A stretch of DNA of 64,000 nucleotides. It comes from Leuctra nigra (Eukaryota; Arthropoda; Insecta; Plecoptera; Leuctridae). A program made the position numbers and the translations under genes. Within the stretch, counting starts at the first letter, position 1, and every line of letters begins with the position of its first letter. Below, in pieces: positions 12,001-21,438 of this stretch. The stretch spans positions 25,180,785 to 25,244,784 of the forward strand of contig OW203767.1 of NCBI GenBank assembly GCA_934045905.1, read 5' to 3'. Under the pieces are notes generated by a model that was not told the DNA's origin, made no database searches, and was given only the letters and a program-made list of their open reading frames with translations.

Positions 12001-13575
12001 TATACATGTCACAGTTTTTCTTCGATCAAGCTGACATTTTGCACACATGTTCATACATTCTCTGGGCGTTGCTGACCCTAAATTTATTTGAAATCCTTTC
12101 ATTGGTTAAAATTTAAATAAACATCTCCTTTGTTTTAAATTATCAACAATATAAATTAATTTCAACACCTTATAAAAAAATACCCTGTTAACACCAATTG
12201 TATCATTCCAGTCCAAATCACAGAGCATATTATAATCTACATGAAGAAACAAAAATCAAGTTGATAGGGATTTTCGTCTTGCATGACTTACGTTACAATT
12301 AAAAAATATATATAATCAAACTAAAAGAATGAAATGAAACAGAAATAACCCAGCTATTTAAAAAAAGTATATTTTACAAAATTTTATGGTTTCAAGTAGT
12401 AGATGGTACCTCAATTCACATTTCGATCCATCACTTTTTACAGCTATTTCAAAAAAATAAAAATGTCAATAAGCCCATGAGTGCTTGACTAATTAAGCAG
12501 ATTTTTTTTCAGCCAATCCGGAGAAATGTGTATACCGGGTGGCGCAAAAAAATACTGATTGAGAGGCCGCTATATCAAAACTATTATAGATAAGATTCGG
12601 AAATTTGTACACATATTAGAAAACATAACAAATGTGCAAGTTTGAAAAACATTACTATTGTAGGAAAAAAGTTACAGCTGTTCACATTTGGTTCAAAAAA
12701 TTGATTATACGGAGCTCAAATAGCGCGCGTCCAGAAAACTTCCAGTGGCCGGGAACCAGTGGTGGTCTTACAAACTACGTACGAAATCGGGCTAAAAATT
12801 TCGTATTATATTGAAAATAGATTATGATTGATTGTGTTAAAATTTCAATCAATATTAATATATAGAACGAAAGTTATTGAATCTTGAAGTTGAGCTTGAT
12901 AACAGAATAGTGCGGGACAAACTCACTTTTATAACGTGTGTAATAAAAGTTTAGAAATAATCTACATATTCTGATTTTACGCTCAACTTCAAGATTCCAT
13001 AAATTTCGTTCCATTCGTTCAAACTCAGTTCAAACTAGCTTGATATCGTACATAGTTTTGAAGAAACAGCGTCCCGGCCATTGGAAGTTTTCTGGACGCG
13101 CGCTATTTGAGCTCCGTAATCAATTTTTTGACAACAAAATTTGAACAGCTGCAACTTTTTTCCTACAACAGTTATGTTTTTGAAACTTGCACATATTAAA
13201 GTTTGGTATGTTTCCTAATATTTGCACAAATTTCAGAATCCTATCCATAATAGTTTCGATATAGGGACCTCTCAATCAGGGTGATTTTTTGCGCCACCCG
13301 GTATTAAGGAATGTTAAGCAAAAGTCACGGATTTCAAAATAAATTCAGTATTCAAACCGCGGCCTGTGTTGTTGTACACACCTTACAAGTGTGCAAAATG
13401 TCAGCTCGTTCAGAGAAACGGTGCCGCTTGTATGGCAGTAACAGACAATAAAGATGTTCCTGTGTTAATACTCACCTAACTTATAGAGCACTGTCTCCAT
13501 GAGCCACCAACTGTCCTTGTTCTTCTCATTGATCACGTCTATCACTTGCTGATATCTCTCTCTGATGAAAGCCAT
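64..13575 (-). CDS. Odorant receptor copy A (7tm_6 family), 3' end outside window
   Basis: Seven-transmembrane insect odorant receptor subunit, expected to form ligand-gated cation channels with Orco in sensory neuron dendrites. Exons read on the minus strand: 13575-13476, 9186-8775, 8602-8066, 1414-1315 and 168-64. All are open, with consensus GT/AG borders and phases 1, 2, 2, 0, 0; the two last exons lie left of base 1. The start ATG at 13575 is the only in-frame ATG before an upstream stop. Family signs: the N-terminal helix ending YKLGLWS, the FWTPYD segment before TM4, AQWKILRYKL after TM4, and HHQDLLE before TM5. The loop between TM4 and TM5 is about 100 residues and rich in Arg. Intron 3 (6.65 kb) and intron 1 (4.3 kb) are swollen by mobile elements. 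Family assignment is confident; ligand unknown. Whether the copy is functional depends on the unseen end. Confidence 0.85.
526..659. repeat. Short inverted repeat with 26-bp arms
   Basis: Arms 526-551 and 634-659 are reverse complements (core GGGTAGCTGCCTGTC), with an 82-bp loop. It sits in intron 4 of OR copy A among long C or G runs (about 420-433, 666-690, 1165-1181) and recurrent CCCCCCATG motifs near 464, 710, 745, 773 and 1209. The homologous place in copy C has other G/C-rich sequence, so the tract is variable between copies. A small palindromic MITE is likely but no terminal duplication was identified. Confidence 0.5.
1450..1945 (+). mobile_element. 5S rRNA-derived SINE (SINE3-like), copy in OR-A intron 3
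   Basis: Bases about 1450-1545 follow the 5S rRNA sequence in order: GGTTCTCATCAGATCACCGA, then GGTTAAGCA, GAGCGCGGTCAG and GGATGGGTGACC. These cover the internal RNA polymerase III promoter (A box, intermediate element, C box). A unique body follows, containing the motif CTTCGGATGGGACGTTAAGC (about 1681-1700), which I recall from animal SINE bodies. The right limit is approximate. The element is antisense to the receptor and is also in copy C at the same position, so it predates that duplication. Confidence 0.7.
2193..2986 (+). mobile_element. Helitron-like non-autonomous element, copy 1
   Basis: The 5' end carries the family signature ATTGAGCGAGCGAAGCGAGC. The 3' end has a stem (CGCTCA-type, here mutated to CGCCCA, pairing with TGAGCG) around the palindrome AACGCGTT, then TTTTCCTAG. 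The hairpin plus CTAG terminus is a Helitron hallmark. No ORF is seen. It lies in intron 3 of OR copy A and is absent from copy C. The family recurs at least eight times in the window. Confidence 0.55.
2987..5645. mobile_element. Foldback element with ~650-bp inverted arms around an ORF relic
   Basis: Left arm about 3010-3662 and right arm about 4977-5645 are near-identical inverted copies. Each arm contains two or three subrepeats beginning with a segment like CTTCCGCCCTTCTTGCACC, and a third diverged partial subrepeat lies at 3640-3845. The 1.3-kb centre holds a decayed ORF (3916-4518). It is absent from the same intron of copy C. Long internally repetitive arms resemble Foldback-type elements; the superfamily is not assigned. 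Confidence 0.65.
3916..4518 (+). pseudogene. Decayed repeat-associated protein with cysteine-rich C-terminus
   Basis: One frame runs from 3916 to 4518, interrupted by two in-frame TGA codons near 4132 and 4162. Just before the second stop it reads ASLPPTSD; further on it reads PTDWGWRQVGQ and ends in a Cys-rich module of the pattern CKCKFECGRKCS...CSFICSTCRG. I recall the LPPTS, WGW and Cys-rich order from abundant uncharacterised proteins encoded by repeats in arthropod and cnidarian genomes; that is memory, not a search. Function unknown. It lies between the arms of a foldback element, so it is probably the decayed cargo or coding part of that element. Confidence 0.4.
5645..6368. mobile_element. 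Palindromic MITE with GGCGCAAAAAA-type terminus (left end truncated)
   Basis: The halves meet near 5945 and are inverted copies; the shared core is ATCTTGAAGTTGAGC against GCTCAACTTCAAGAT. The right end, TTTTTTTGCGCCAACTGGTA, matches the family end seen complete at 12533-13303. The left end lacks the terminal motif. Copy C of the receptor resumes homology directly after 6368, which fixes the right boundary. Confidence 0.65.
6458..7923. mobile_element. 1.47-kb foldback element with 3-bp ATT target duplication
   Basis: Arms about 6458-6930 and 7460-7923 are inverted copies and start TAGTGAG, ending CTCACTA. ATT flanks both sides (6455-6457 and 7924-7926). Copy C has the unfilled sequence GGGATTGTGATTTC near 35334, so boundaries and duplication are supported by a paralogous empty site. 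A 3-bp A/T duplication is typical of PIF/Harbinger. No transposase ORF is seen. It lies in OR-A intron 3, about 140 bp 3' of exon 3. Confidence 0.8.
9225..9364. mobile_element. Short hairpin MITE (family of 21247-21438)
   Basis: Inverted arms around AAATCATATGCAGTTTGATT, with a unique loop near 9290-9330. It sits in intron 1 of OR copy A, about 40 bp upstream of the exon 2 acceptor. The same arm sequence recurs in OR-B intron 3. Confidence 0.6.
9391..10283 (+). mobile_element. Helitron-like non-autonomous element, copy 2 (with empty site in OR-C)
   Basis: The 5' end is TTTAGCGAGCGTAGCGAGCG; the 3' end is a CGCTCATCAACGCGTT-type hairpin followed by TTTTCCTAG. OR copy C has the unfilled site CTTTGTAATATTCGTC at about 36675, while copy A has CTTTG, the element, then TAATATTCGTC. 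No target duplication is visible, as expected of rolling-circle insertion. No ORF. It lies in intron 1 of OR-A. Confidence 0.7.
10284..11640. other. AT-rich intron sequence, no feature seen
   Basis: Intron 1 of OR copy A. About the first 150 bases match OR-C (36680-36830). The remainder is A/T-rich with homopolymer runs and only short chance ORFs. Confidence 0.5.
11686..11890 (-). mobile_element. Helitron-like 3'-end fragment, copy 3
   Basis: Begins CTAGGAAAACGCT followed by AACGCGTTGATGAGCGAGCA, the reverse complement of the family 3' end. It is truncated within about 200 bp. A 5'-end fragment on the opposite strand follows at 11917-12130. Confidence 0.55.
11917..12130 (+). mobile_element. 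Helitron-like 5'-end fragment, copy 4
   Basis: Starts ATTGAGCGAGCGAAGCGAGC and continues like 2193-2580, then stops near CATCTCC. Intron 1 of OR-A. Confidence 0.5.
12533..13303. mobile_element. Complete palindromic MITE, TIR TACCGGGTGGCGC
   Basis: Left arm 12533-12900 and right arm about 12955-13303 are inverted copies with ends TACCGGGTGGCGCAAAAAA and GCGCCACCCGGTA. TA lies at both ends, which fits a TA-targeting (Tc1/mariner-type) parent. No ORF. Its right end persists at the same intronic position in OR copy C (37800-37862), so the insertion is older than the A/C duplication. Confidence 0.7.
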
Positions 13576-13810
13576 GATAGTTGCCTCTTCGTTCCTCGTC
13601 TGCTCTCTGCCTGGATAACAGCTCTTCAGCAAGTACACGAATATCACAGCAGGAATTCAACATGGAGGCGATGGCGTCTTGAATCAATACATACGACTAA
13701 ATAATTCAATGATAAAAGTAAGAACTATAGAACATTGCCAAGGTCTTGTAAGGAACACATTTGCAAGTACATAAATTGTCTCCAAGGGAAGAAAGCTTCC
13801 AAGATTGTTG
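13576..13810 (-). promoter_or_regulatory. Conserved 5' flank of OR copy A (5'UTR and promoter candidate)
   Basis: Sequence upstream of the copy A start codon is nearly identical to that upstream of copy C (38135-38370), and for about the first 130 bases to that of copy B (26912-27045). I see no clear TATA box. An ATG at 13663 opens a 45-codon frame that overlaps the receptor ATG in another frame and ends at 13526. Conservation could mean transcribed leader or promoter, or simply recent duplication. An upstream splice acceptor here is not excluded. Confidence 0.35.
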
Positions 13811-13929
13811 TTTTCTAATATTATTTTTGTATTGTATTTATTTATTTGTAGTGAACAATCAAAACATTGTATTACAAAGTCAGTCTTATAAAATATGAAG
13901 GCAAGAGTAATTCAACAATCTTTAAACCA

Positions 13930-14247
13930 GGAGGCCAAGTCTTGAAACTTACGCTTTCAGGACGCAAACGCTCTCGGACGTCATAAAGTCCCATTTACTG
14001 TAAGAGTGATCGACATTGAAACATAAAGTCAAGCCACTTATTTGATTGTCATCCAGCAATCTATTGGAAACAATTTATTAACATTATAATTATTATTACA
14101 GATATTATACAGTCATAAAACCTTATTCAAAATTAAGCTTAACAGTTAAAGGTGGATTCAATGTCGATCACTCTTACAGTAAATGGGACTTTATGACGTC
14201 CGAGAGCGTTTGCGTCCTGAAAGCGTAAGTTTCAAGACTTGGCCTCC
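13930..14247. mobile_element. MITE with identical 91-bp terminal inverted repeats
   Basis: Arms 13930-14020 and 14157-14247 match without a mismatch that I can see; the ends are GGAGGCC and GGCCTCC. The loop is 136 bp and AT-rich. Perfect arms suggest recent origin. No clear target duplication. Confidence 0.7.
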
Positions 14248-14280
14248 AGGATACTTTGAACATTACATTAAATATACATT

Positions 14281-15225
14281 ATGGGTGGCGCAAAAAAACG
14301 CACAAAAGGCGAGACATATATGTGACGAGAGTACTGCACACATCGGGCTGAAAATTGCACATAATATAAACAACATACTAAGGTTTAATCTGTGAAAGTT
14401 TGAATCAAATTACTTTTGAAGAAAAAATATTACAGCTGTTCGAATTTGGTTGTTGAAAAATCAATTATAAGGAGCTCAAATAGGCAGCGTGAATAGACTA
14501 CAGATAGCGCTGCAAAAAGTACAGACAGAGCCACCTAAGCTGTGGGAAGGAAGCTTACCTTTGGCAAGGCGTCCAAGTCGCTGCAGTTATACGCTATGTT
14601 GCTGCACATATTACGCATTACCACTTCTTATAATGTACACAATTGTTAATCTAATGTTTATTCGCCTACAAAATATTGATAATAATGTGTTCACAATTTC
14701 ACTGAATCTGATCACAATATTAATTTGCGCGACTTGGTTCTGTTTCCGAAATATTTTGAGTACATTTGTTGACATTTGATCGGTTGCTAGGTCACGACCA
14801 ATGAGAAATGAAACAGTTGAAGATCATTCCCACAAATGTTGCTTATTTATTTCACTCGTGGCGCTGGGGGTATGAACACTCGGTGTCCATAGCCCGCGAA
14901 CAGAAAACGTCCATTGGCCGGGACACTGTTTGTTCAAAACTGCTTACGATATCAATCTGAAAATATTTAATTTTTTACAGAATATATTGCTATCAATAAT
15001 ATAAAAATATCAATACATTTGGATCAATGGAACGAAAGTTATGGTGTCTTGAAGTTGAAACTAAAAATAGAATTTCATTTCTCAAGTTTCCTTACACAAT
15101 GTAATTTTCAGAAAGTGAAATTGTCTCCCGTAAATTCTGCTTTTAAGCTCAAATTCAAGGTATCATACCTTTAGGTACATTAATTCAAATTTATTGAATA
15201 TTTTACACCAATGATGGCATTACAT
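14281..15225. repeat. Fragments of the GGGTGGCGC palindromic MITE family
   Basis: 14281-14480 begins GGGTGGCGCAAAAAAACGCA and runs into the family interior. 14890-15225 carries the interior palindrome (AGTTATGGTGTCTTGAAGTT and inverse). Between them is unrelated sequence with no supported ORF. Probably one old copy broken by insertion. Confidence 0.5.
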
Positions 15226-15593
15226 TTTGCATAAAATTTGATTTTTTTACAAAATAAATCTTTCAAATCTTTTAAAAAAATCTTTCATATGATTTTTTAA
15301 AAAACAAGAACCGTATGACCGATCAACTAAAAACTTTGCATGGTCATTGGTACCAACATTTCAGGTATTTTTGCCAATTTTCAGTCTAATCTGTCGTTAT
15401 TTTCAAAAGGTTTTGTCATTTTAGGGACATTTTATTCCATAATCTTGAATAATTGAAAAATGTATACTACATTTTCATCCCTGCCTTCTTTAAGACGCCT
15501 AGTTAGTGAGTTTGACCTTAAAGAGTTTTTAATCGATTTTTATCAATATCTTTTACAAATGTAATTGTTAACAAAATAGGGCTTTTACGAGTA
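15226..15593. other. AT-rich spacer, no feature seen
   Basis: Sequence between MITE fragments. The part 15300-15480 resembles interior Helitron-like family sequence (GACCGATCAACTAAAAACTT region), but ends are not visible. Confidence 0.3.
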
Positions 15594-15950
15594 TTAAGGT
15601 GGCTTGATCGATCGAGGAATAGTCTCAGATCTTCATAATTTTGTGTACTTATATTGATAACCATGACATACACAATCCCTGAAAAAATTAAACACTTCTC
15701 GTGTCTAGTTTCTGAGATAATTTGAGTTTTATCCCCCATGTTATCTTATGGCAGCCAAGTAAAATCGTGTCATTTTTAAGCTAAAATGGAGTTCTAATCT
15801 TTTTGTACCGTTAGGGTTTAACAAAAAACTTTTTTCTGGTAGACATATGGACATACTATCAATCAGGAAAAAATTGAAAACAATACCAACGTGTGCTATT
15901 TTAAAAGTAATAGGTATAGGAGGTATCATTTCGAAATCATTTCGAATTTA
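15594..15950 (+). mobile_element. Half copy of TTAA-flanked GGTGGC palindromic MITE
   Basis: Begins TTAAGGTGGCTTGATCGATC and follows the arm sequence of 23818-24440 and 56213-56929 (GGCAGCCAAGTAAAATCGTG). It stops near the palindrome centre. Confidence 0.55.
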
Positions 15951-15959
15951 TATGCTAAT

Positions 15960-16041
15960 AATGCTTATATGCATTTCCTGTTGGAGAATTTGCACTTACT
16001 CGTGCTCGCTCATCAACGCGTTATTCTGAGCGTTTTCCTAG
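15960..16041 (+). mobile_element. Helitron-like 3'-end fragment, copy 5
   Basis: Carries CGTGCTCGCTCATCAACGCG, the TGAGCG stem half and TTTTCCTAG. Only the terminal about 80 bp are present. Confidence 0.5.
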
Positions 16042-16051
16042 TAGATAATCT

Positions 16052-17186
16052 AGTGGAGCGGTCGCTCCACCCAGCCAAGTCGTACTGTACACTCACACTC
16101 ACTCAACATACAGTAAATGCCTAATAAACTGAGGAGCAGACCAAACACTTTTACTGTAAGCAACAACATGGCACTTTCGGCCTACTGGATCTTAAAATTG
16201 GAAAATCTCACATTGTTGCGAAGTATCTTAATTTCGAGCAATGGCCCACCCCACTACATATACCAAATTTGGGAACAAAAGGTTATGCCATTAGCGAGCT
16301 AGAGGGCCGTGTAATACGTAAAATTACACCACTTTCTGATTCTGATGATATCAGGAAACACCGCTGTCACCGCCACAGCCTAAACGGCTTATCCGATCGA
16401 TCTGAAATTTTTACCACATGTGCACTTTTGGCGTCTGAGGTGCCTTTTTATAAAACCAACCGGTAGTCGCCATTTTGAAACCGGAAGTGACGTCATATCT
16501 CGAAAACGGCTAGACCGATCGGAATAAAACTAGCGCCAAATGATTCAGATGGTCATCTTAGTAAGTGGTCAGATGGTTCAGATGGTCATCTTTAAATATG
16601 ATGTAGTGGATTAGAGCCCTTGATGGATGTATGTGGTTCCGGTGCGGTTCTTGCTCTGTTAGTTGCTTGTGCTGGCCCTGAAAAGGGCCGTTAATAGCGA
16701 CCTTTCGAGGCACTTGCTGTCCTCATCATCAGGCAGGCTGGGTTACGGCTCTTTTCAGGGCCAGCACAAGCAACTAACAGAGCAAAGTTAAAGTAGAAAT
16801 ATACTTTCACCGAATCCGGAAATGACGTCATAAAAATAAAGAATATGACTTTAATCACCTCTTACTACAATAACTACATTTTTCAGAAGGCTAATAATGA
16901 TACAAAACATCTATAGAAATAAATTCTAGGTCGCAGTAATATCAGCCGCCATTTTGAAAACAGGAAGTGACGCCATAACTCGAAAACGGCTGGACCGATT
17001 GGAACGATCCTTTCGCAATTCTTCATGGTATATCACTTTAAACTTATGTTTAGCATCAAACACAATTTTTCTTAGTAACCAATTCGGAAATGGCGTATTT
17101 TTTTTAAAGGAATTTGTTATTGTTGCTCCGATATGTGTTACAAGTTGTGTAAATAAACTAAAAAAATTAGTGATATCCCCATAAAA
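16052..17186 (+). mobile_element. Left part of a long-TIR repeat with fused CRE/ETS motifs
   Basis: Starts at the self-complementary end TAGTGGAGCGGTCGCTCCAC followed by CCAGCCAAGTCGTA. The inverse of this terminus ends copies at 25292 and 45925. Interior motifs include ACCGGAAGTGACGTCA (16480-16495), CCGGAAATGACGTCA (16816-16830) and CGCCATTTTGAAA. No complete right end follows; another MITE (17187-17562) is inserted at its inner side. No transposase ORF. Confidence 0.55.
16653..16784. repeat. Inverted repeat whose arms contain histone-type 3' stem-loops
   Basis: Forty-base arms (about 16653-16692 and 16745-16784) are reverse complements. The right arm contains GGCTCTTTTCAGGGCC (16747-16762) on the plus strand. 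The left arm gives GGCCCTTTTCAGGGCC on the minus strand (16674-16689). Both fit the metazoan replication-dependent histone 3' stem-loop (6-bp stem, TTTC loop). I see no histone coding sequence between or beside them. Confidence 0.5.
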
Positions 17187-17562
17187 AAACACTCGTGTAA
17201 AAATACCAGCCAAGTCTCTTCAACTTTAAAAAATAGAAGAAATCTACAAATTCAGCACTGAAAAGTAGTGATATCAAAAAATGGGCCAAGTCAAAACTTA
17301 ATTTTAAAAACCAAAATATACTTGGCGCATCGTTTTTAAGGGCATTTTAGTTATAAATGTTAAGGTACATTTAATTTTGGGGATTATGCTTATACTATTT
17401 ATATATAAGAACGATGCGCCAAGTATATTTTGGTTTTTAAAATTAAGTTTTGACTTGGCCCATTTTTTGATATCACTACTTTTAAGTGCTGAATTTTTAG
17501 ATTTCTTCTATTTTTTATAGTTTAAGAGACTTGGCTGGTATTTTTATACGAGTGTTTTTTAT
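17187..17562. mobile_element. MITE, family CACTC(C)GTGTAAAA, copy 1
   Basis: Arms of about 150 bp are inverted copies. The ends are CACTCGTGTAAAAATACCAG and the inverse, and both arms carry GATGCGCCAAGTATATTTTG. Related copies are at 22845-23205, 25918-26130 and 43098-44373. Confidence 0.7.
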
Positions 17563-17740
17563 GGGGATTCTTTTTACCACAAACTAGTGTTCACTTATAA
17601 ATATTTTCGAATATTTAATTCGGTTCTCGAGTTAATAAAAAATGGGACCGTCAAAGCAAGCTTACTATAATGCGAAAAACGGAGATGATGACTAAACGTT
17701 CACTTACTCTATGGTGCATGTTTGTACACACAAATGCGCT

Positions 17741-17905
17741 TTGGATTTTATATTTTTTTATCTAGATAATTGCCAATAGTCTAGATAACATTTTTTTTTT
17801 ATCTATATGAAGATATAGATCACTAATTATTTAGCAATCATCTAGATAAGATAATAGATAAAAAAAATAACTATCTAGATAACTATCTAGATAATTTTAT
17901 CACTG
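17741..17905. repeat. Degenerate TCTAGATAA repeat
   Basis: Multiple imperfect copies of TATCTAGATAA and ATAGATAAAAAA alternate over about 165 bp. Simple, partly palindromic sequence; no gene. Confidence 0.6.
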
Positions 17906-17960
17906 ACTACAACAAAGTCTAATGATCCGACCCAATAATGAGTTACTGCAGCTAGTGTAG

Positions 17961-18104
17961 CATGATGATCTTGGTGATGATTGGGCTCCTTCCACGCAGA
18001 ATACAGTCCTGAAGAGACAACAGAGGGCAGCACGGAACGGTGAAGTCAACATGAATTTTCTTCAGATCACAAACACTGATCCCAGGCTTCGTGTTCCAGT
18101 ATAG
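17961..18104 (+). other. Unrecognised exon-like open segment
   Basis: After a possible acceptor (CTAGTGTAG) a 47-codon frame starts HDDLGDDWAPSTQN and ends DPRLRVPV before TAG. Amino acid composition is ordinary and base composition richer in GC than the surroundings, which suggests real or recent coding sequence. A GTATAG that could serve as donor overlaps the stop. I recognise no family and see no partner exon. It lies 3' of OR copy B on the opposite strand. Confidence 0.2.
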
Positions 18105-18184
18105 AACTGCATTATTCAGCAAATTACAAATTACTCATTTATATCAAAGCTTCTTTTTTTGCACAGGTTAATTTTAATATTAGT

Positions 18185-18300
18185 TCCAAGATTCTAACAT
18201 GAGCAGAGTATTCGGTATCAACTGGAACCCTCTTCTTCAGCACCAGATTCAGATCTTCGCGTAAGCGTCTATAAACTTCAATTACTACAATCCTCACATG
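18185..18300 (-). repeat. Dispersed segment 3' of OR-B, also 3' of OR-C
   Basis: The motif GGTGCTGAAGAAG followed by GATACCGAAT occurs here, at about 29895-29940 and at about 30375-30420. Read on the minus strand the 18.2-kb copy is briefly open (REDLNLVLKKRVPVDTEYS), but the others are not open over the same length. It may be the shared 3' flank of the receptor duplicates or a retroelement tail. Confidence 0.35.
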
Positions 18301-18478
18301 CCCAGTCCAGGGTGAGGTGAATCAATGATGAAGATATCAAAACTCTTTACTTCTGAATCAACCGAATTTATGCCTTTTTGATATTTTTGTATTTTCTCAG
18401 AATGTTGTAGCATTTGTATGTGAAAGCAATGATCTATAAGTAAAAGAAACACATTAATAATATAGACAAGGGAATGGA

Positions 18479-18498
18479 GGGGGGGGGGGGGGGGGGGG
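18479..18498. repeat. Homopolymer of about 20 G
   Basis: G run in OR-B intron 6 just upstream of exon 7. The exact length is unreliable in most assemblies. Confidence 0.8.
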
Positions 18499-18523
18499 AT
18501 CGAGTAAGTGGTGATTAAACTAT

Positions 18524-19751
18524 CTAGTGGAGCGGTCGCTCCACCCAGCCAAGTCGTAGCGTACACTCACACTCACTCAACATACCGTCAATGCCTAATA
18601 AACTGAGAAGAAGACCAAACACTTTTACTGTAAGCAATAACATGGCATTTTTGGCCTACTGGATCTCAAAATTGGGAAATCTCACATTGTTGTGAAATAT
18701 CTTAATTTCGAGCTATGGCTCACCCCACCACATAATGTACCAAATTAAGGAACTATTCATAGCTTGCACGAACTTCATTTGTTTTATATCAGCAATGCTA
18801 AATTATTGAATTGTCCACCCATTACGTTGGCACATTGACGGGTCAGATTTATAACTTTATTGAGACAAACCGATGTATATTTGTAATGTGAGTGATTTCT
18901 CTTCGTACTAAAGTAATCTCCGGAGCCTATATAATTTCCCAGATACTCACTATTTTACAACTATTCTGCGTGCCATTAAGATGGCGACGGCAACAATGAG
19001 ATGACATCACGTGCAAACTATGAATAGGTAATCCAGTATGTGAGCTAGAGGGCCGTGACAACAGTGAAATGACACCCCTTTTAAAACCTATCTTCTTCCG
19101 CTTCTTCTTCAGATATCAGGAAACGTCGCTATCACCGCCACAGCCTAAACGGCTGAACCGATCGATCTGAAATTTTTACCACATGTGCACTTTTGGCGTC
19201 TGAGGTGCCAATTTTTGTAAAACCAACCGGAAGCCGCCATTTTGAAACAGGAAGTGACGTCATATTTCGAAAACGGCTAGCCCGATCGAAATAAAACTAG
19301 CGCCAAATGATTTAGATTGTCATCTTTATGGCAAATCAATAGTTGAAATAGAAATGACTTATTAAAAGTCCTGGGGAAGCGAACGGGAAACGCACTGTTC
19401 TTCAAAGTGATTTTCTTCAATTTTGTCTTCCCACTAAATAATTTTAAAAAATCAGATAGAAACGACCTATTACAGCCTAAAAGATCTAATATTGCCACAC
19501 ACTGGAGTACTTTATGACCTCTGGTACGACCTCAAAGTGTTAAATACGATTATTTTACTAAAAATATCGTATTTAACACTTGATCCGTATTTACCGTACT
19601 TATCGGGTAATTTAGATGCTTGGTGTAAGAATGTTTGGTCAGCTCCTTAGCCAATTTATACGAAAAGTACAGTTAGGCAGTTGAACCGTATGTTGAGTAG
19701 TTCTGTGTGTGCACCCTCCGACTTGGCGGAGTGGAGCGACCACTCTATTAG
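18524..19751. mobile_element. Near-complete copy of the GAGCGGTCGCTCCAC long-TIR repeat
   Basis: Starts CTAGTGGAGCGGTCGCTCCA with CCAGCCAAGTCGTA and ends with the diverged inverse CGACTTGGCGGAGTGGAGCG...CTATTAG. The left 700 bp match 16052-16560, including a GCCGCCATTTTG block and GGAAGTGACGTCAT. A 16-bp hairpin (AAGTGTTAAATACGAT) lies at about 19535-19580. Inserted in OR-B intron 6. No ORF. Confidence 0.6.
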
Positions 19752-21246
19752 ATGTTACATAATTTGCGCAAACAAGTGCTACGTGATGGAACCACTTCTG
19801 GCAAGATGCTAATTGGAAACTTTATAGATGCACATATTTTTATTTTGACAGTTCGTGTTTCTAAGTCCAGTGAAAAATGAGAACCAATTTTAATTTAAAT
19901 TTAGTTACAAGTTTATTTGTTTGGCCATAACAAAACATCTAAAGCAGATTCTTGTACAAGGCTGAAATGTAAGAAAATCAATTATTCCTTAAACTTACAT
20001 TTGCGAATGTCTCCATTGTTGCAGGGACAAACCCAGCCATTTGTATAACAACAGGTTGATTAGCACGTGACATGATGATACGGATTGACCTCTTGAACCC
20101 ATCTGTTGCTGCGTACCACTGTGTACCATACGCAGCCTCCCGTACCAGCGAGCTCTACAGGAACAAGGAGATTATTTAAAATGTTTTCTTAGGCGTGAAA
20201 AACTAAGTTTCTTGTTAGAACACATTTCCATTTCCATACCTCGTCAACAATACTTTGGCAGAACCGATAGATATAGTAAAGGAGAATATAGCATATAAAA
20301 GCTACAGCATCTACTACCAAACTCTCCAATTCATAACCGGACAACTGAAAAATAATGAATACAATGTTATTATAGTCCATCGCCCTGTTGGCCGAAGCTC
20401 CCCCACCCCCCTGGGGACTTAAGTGGTCCCAGGGCTCCAGCCATGGTGCTTAGAATTCGCTGTAATTCATAAAATTTCTGATGAAATAATACCTCAAACA
20501 ACAGCATAAAACCATTATATTTTACCGTATGCTCCAATTTTATGTTCTTAATTAAAGTTCCAATTATTAAACTATCACAAAAACTCATATTTGTAGTGCA
20601 ACGTTGTCAGATTTATGGTAAATTTCTCACATTATACACACTTTCTTTCTTATTTGGCCGGTGACCCTATATTTTCAAACGGCAGTCTTATTATAAAAAT
20701 TATTTTCTTTAATTTGAGACTATTTTCAATATTTTGTCATTCCTCTTGCGATTTTAGGAGCAATTTAAGACCAATATTACTGTAAGTTTCAAGTCTGGTT
20801 ATCTATGGGGGAAACAGATCTTGAATCAAGAATATCTAATTATATCATACGGTAAAGGGCAAATTCTTTTTAGAAAGATGGTTAAAATATATAGTAAAGT
20901 TTTACATGTCGCAGGGGGACATTAAAGTCAAAATTAAACAATATTTTAACCAGAATATCATTTGATTCAAGTACACGATTTAAATAAAGGTTTCAAATGT
21001 GAAATAAAGTATGAAAAATTTGATAAAATTTAGGGAAATGATCGGAAGTCGGTAACCTACCATAGTATAAAAGACCATTAATGATGGATATGAAATCATC
21101 ACACACAGAAGAAGTGCTTGGCCTACAGTGTATACAGCCGATTCGAATCCCTTAACGACCCTGTGAAGAAAGATTATTACTATTTATTATCACAGTGAAC
21201 AATGGATTTTATATAATCGATGAAACCTATCAAAAATTGAAAAAGC

Positions 21247-21438
21247 AATAGACCATTTTAAATATTATCTCGGTGGCTCTGCTTTCTAAGAAAAATCATA
21301 TGCAGTTTGATTTCGCCAGACACCTTAGTCCCTGTTTTACCTATTGTTGAAACAGGGACTAAGCTGTCTGGAAATCAAACTGAATATGATTTTTCTTAGA
21401 AAGCAGAGCCACCGAGATAATATTTAAAATGGTCTATT
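21247..21438. mobile_element. 192-bp near-perfect hairpin MITE
   Basis: The two halves are complementary nearly end to end, from AATAGACCATTTTAAATATT to its inverse, meeting at GTCCCTGTTT/AAACAGGGAC. It shares the arm segment ATCATATGCAGTTTGATT with 9225-9364. It lies in OR-B intron 3. Confidence 0.7.

Noticed and set aside
14183..14395. 70-codon plus frame across 14183-14395
   Set aside because: Spans a MITE arm and the start of another MITE fragment; no coding sense.
16653..16784. Histone gene
   Set aside because: Only the stem-loops are histone-like; no histone peptide in any frame around them.
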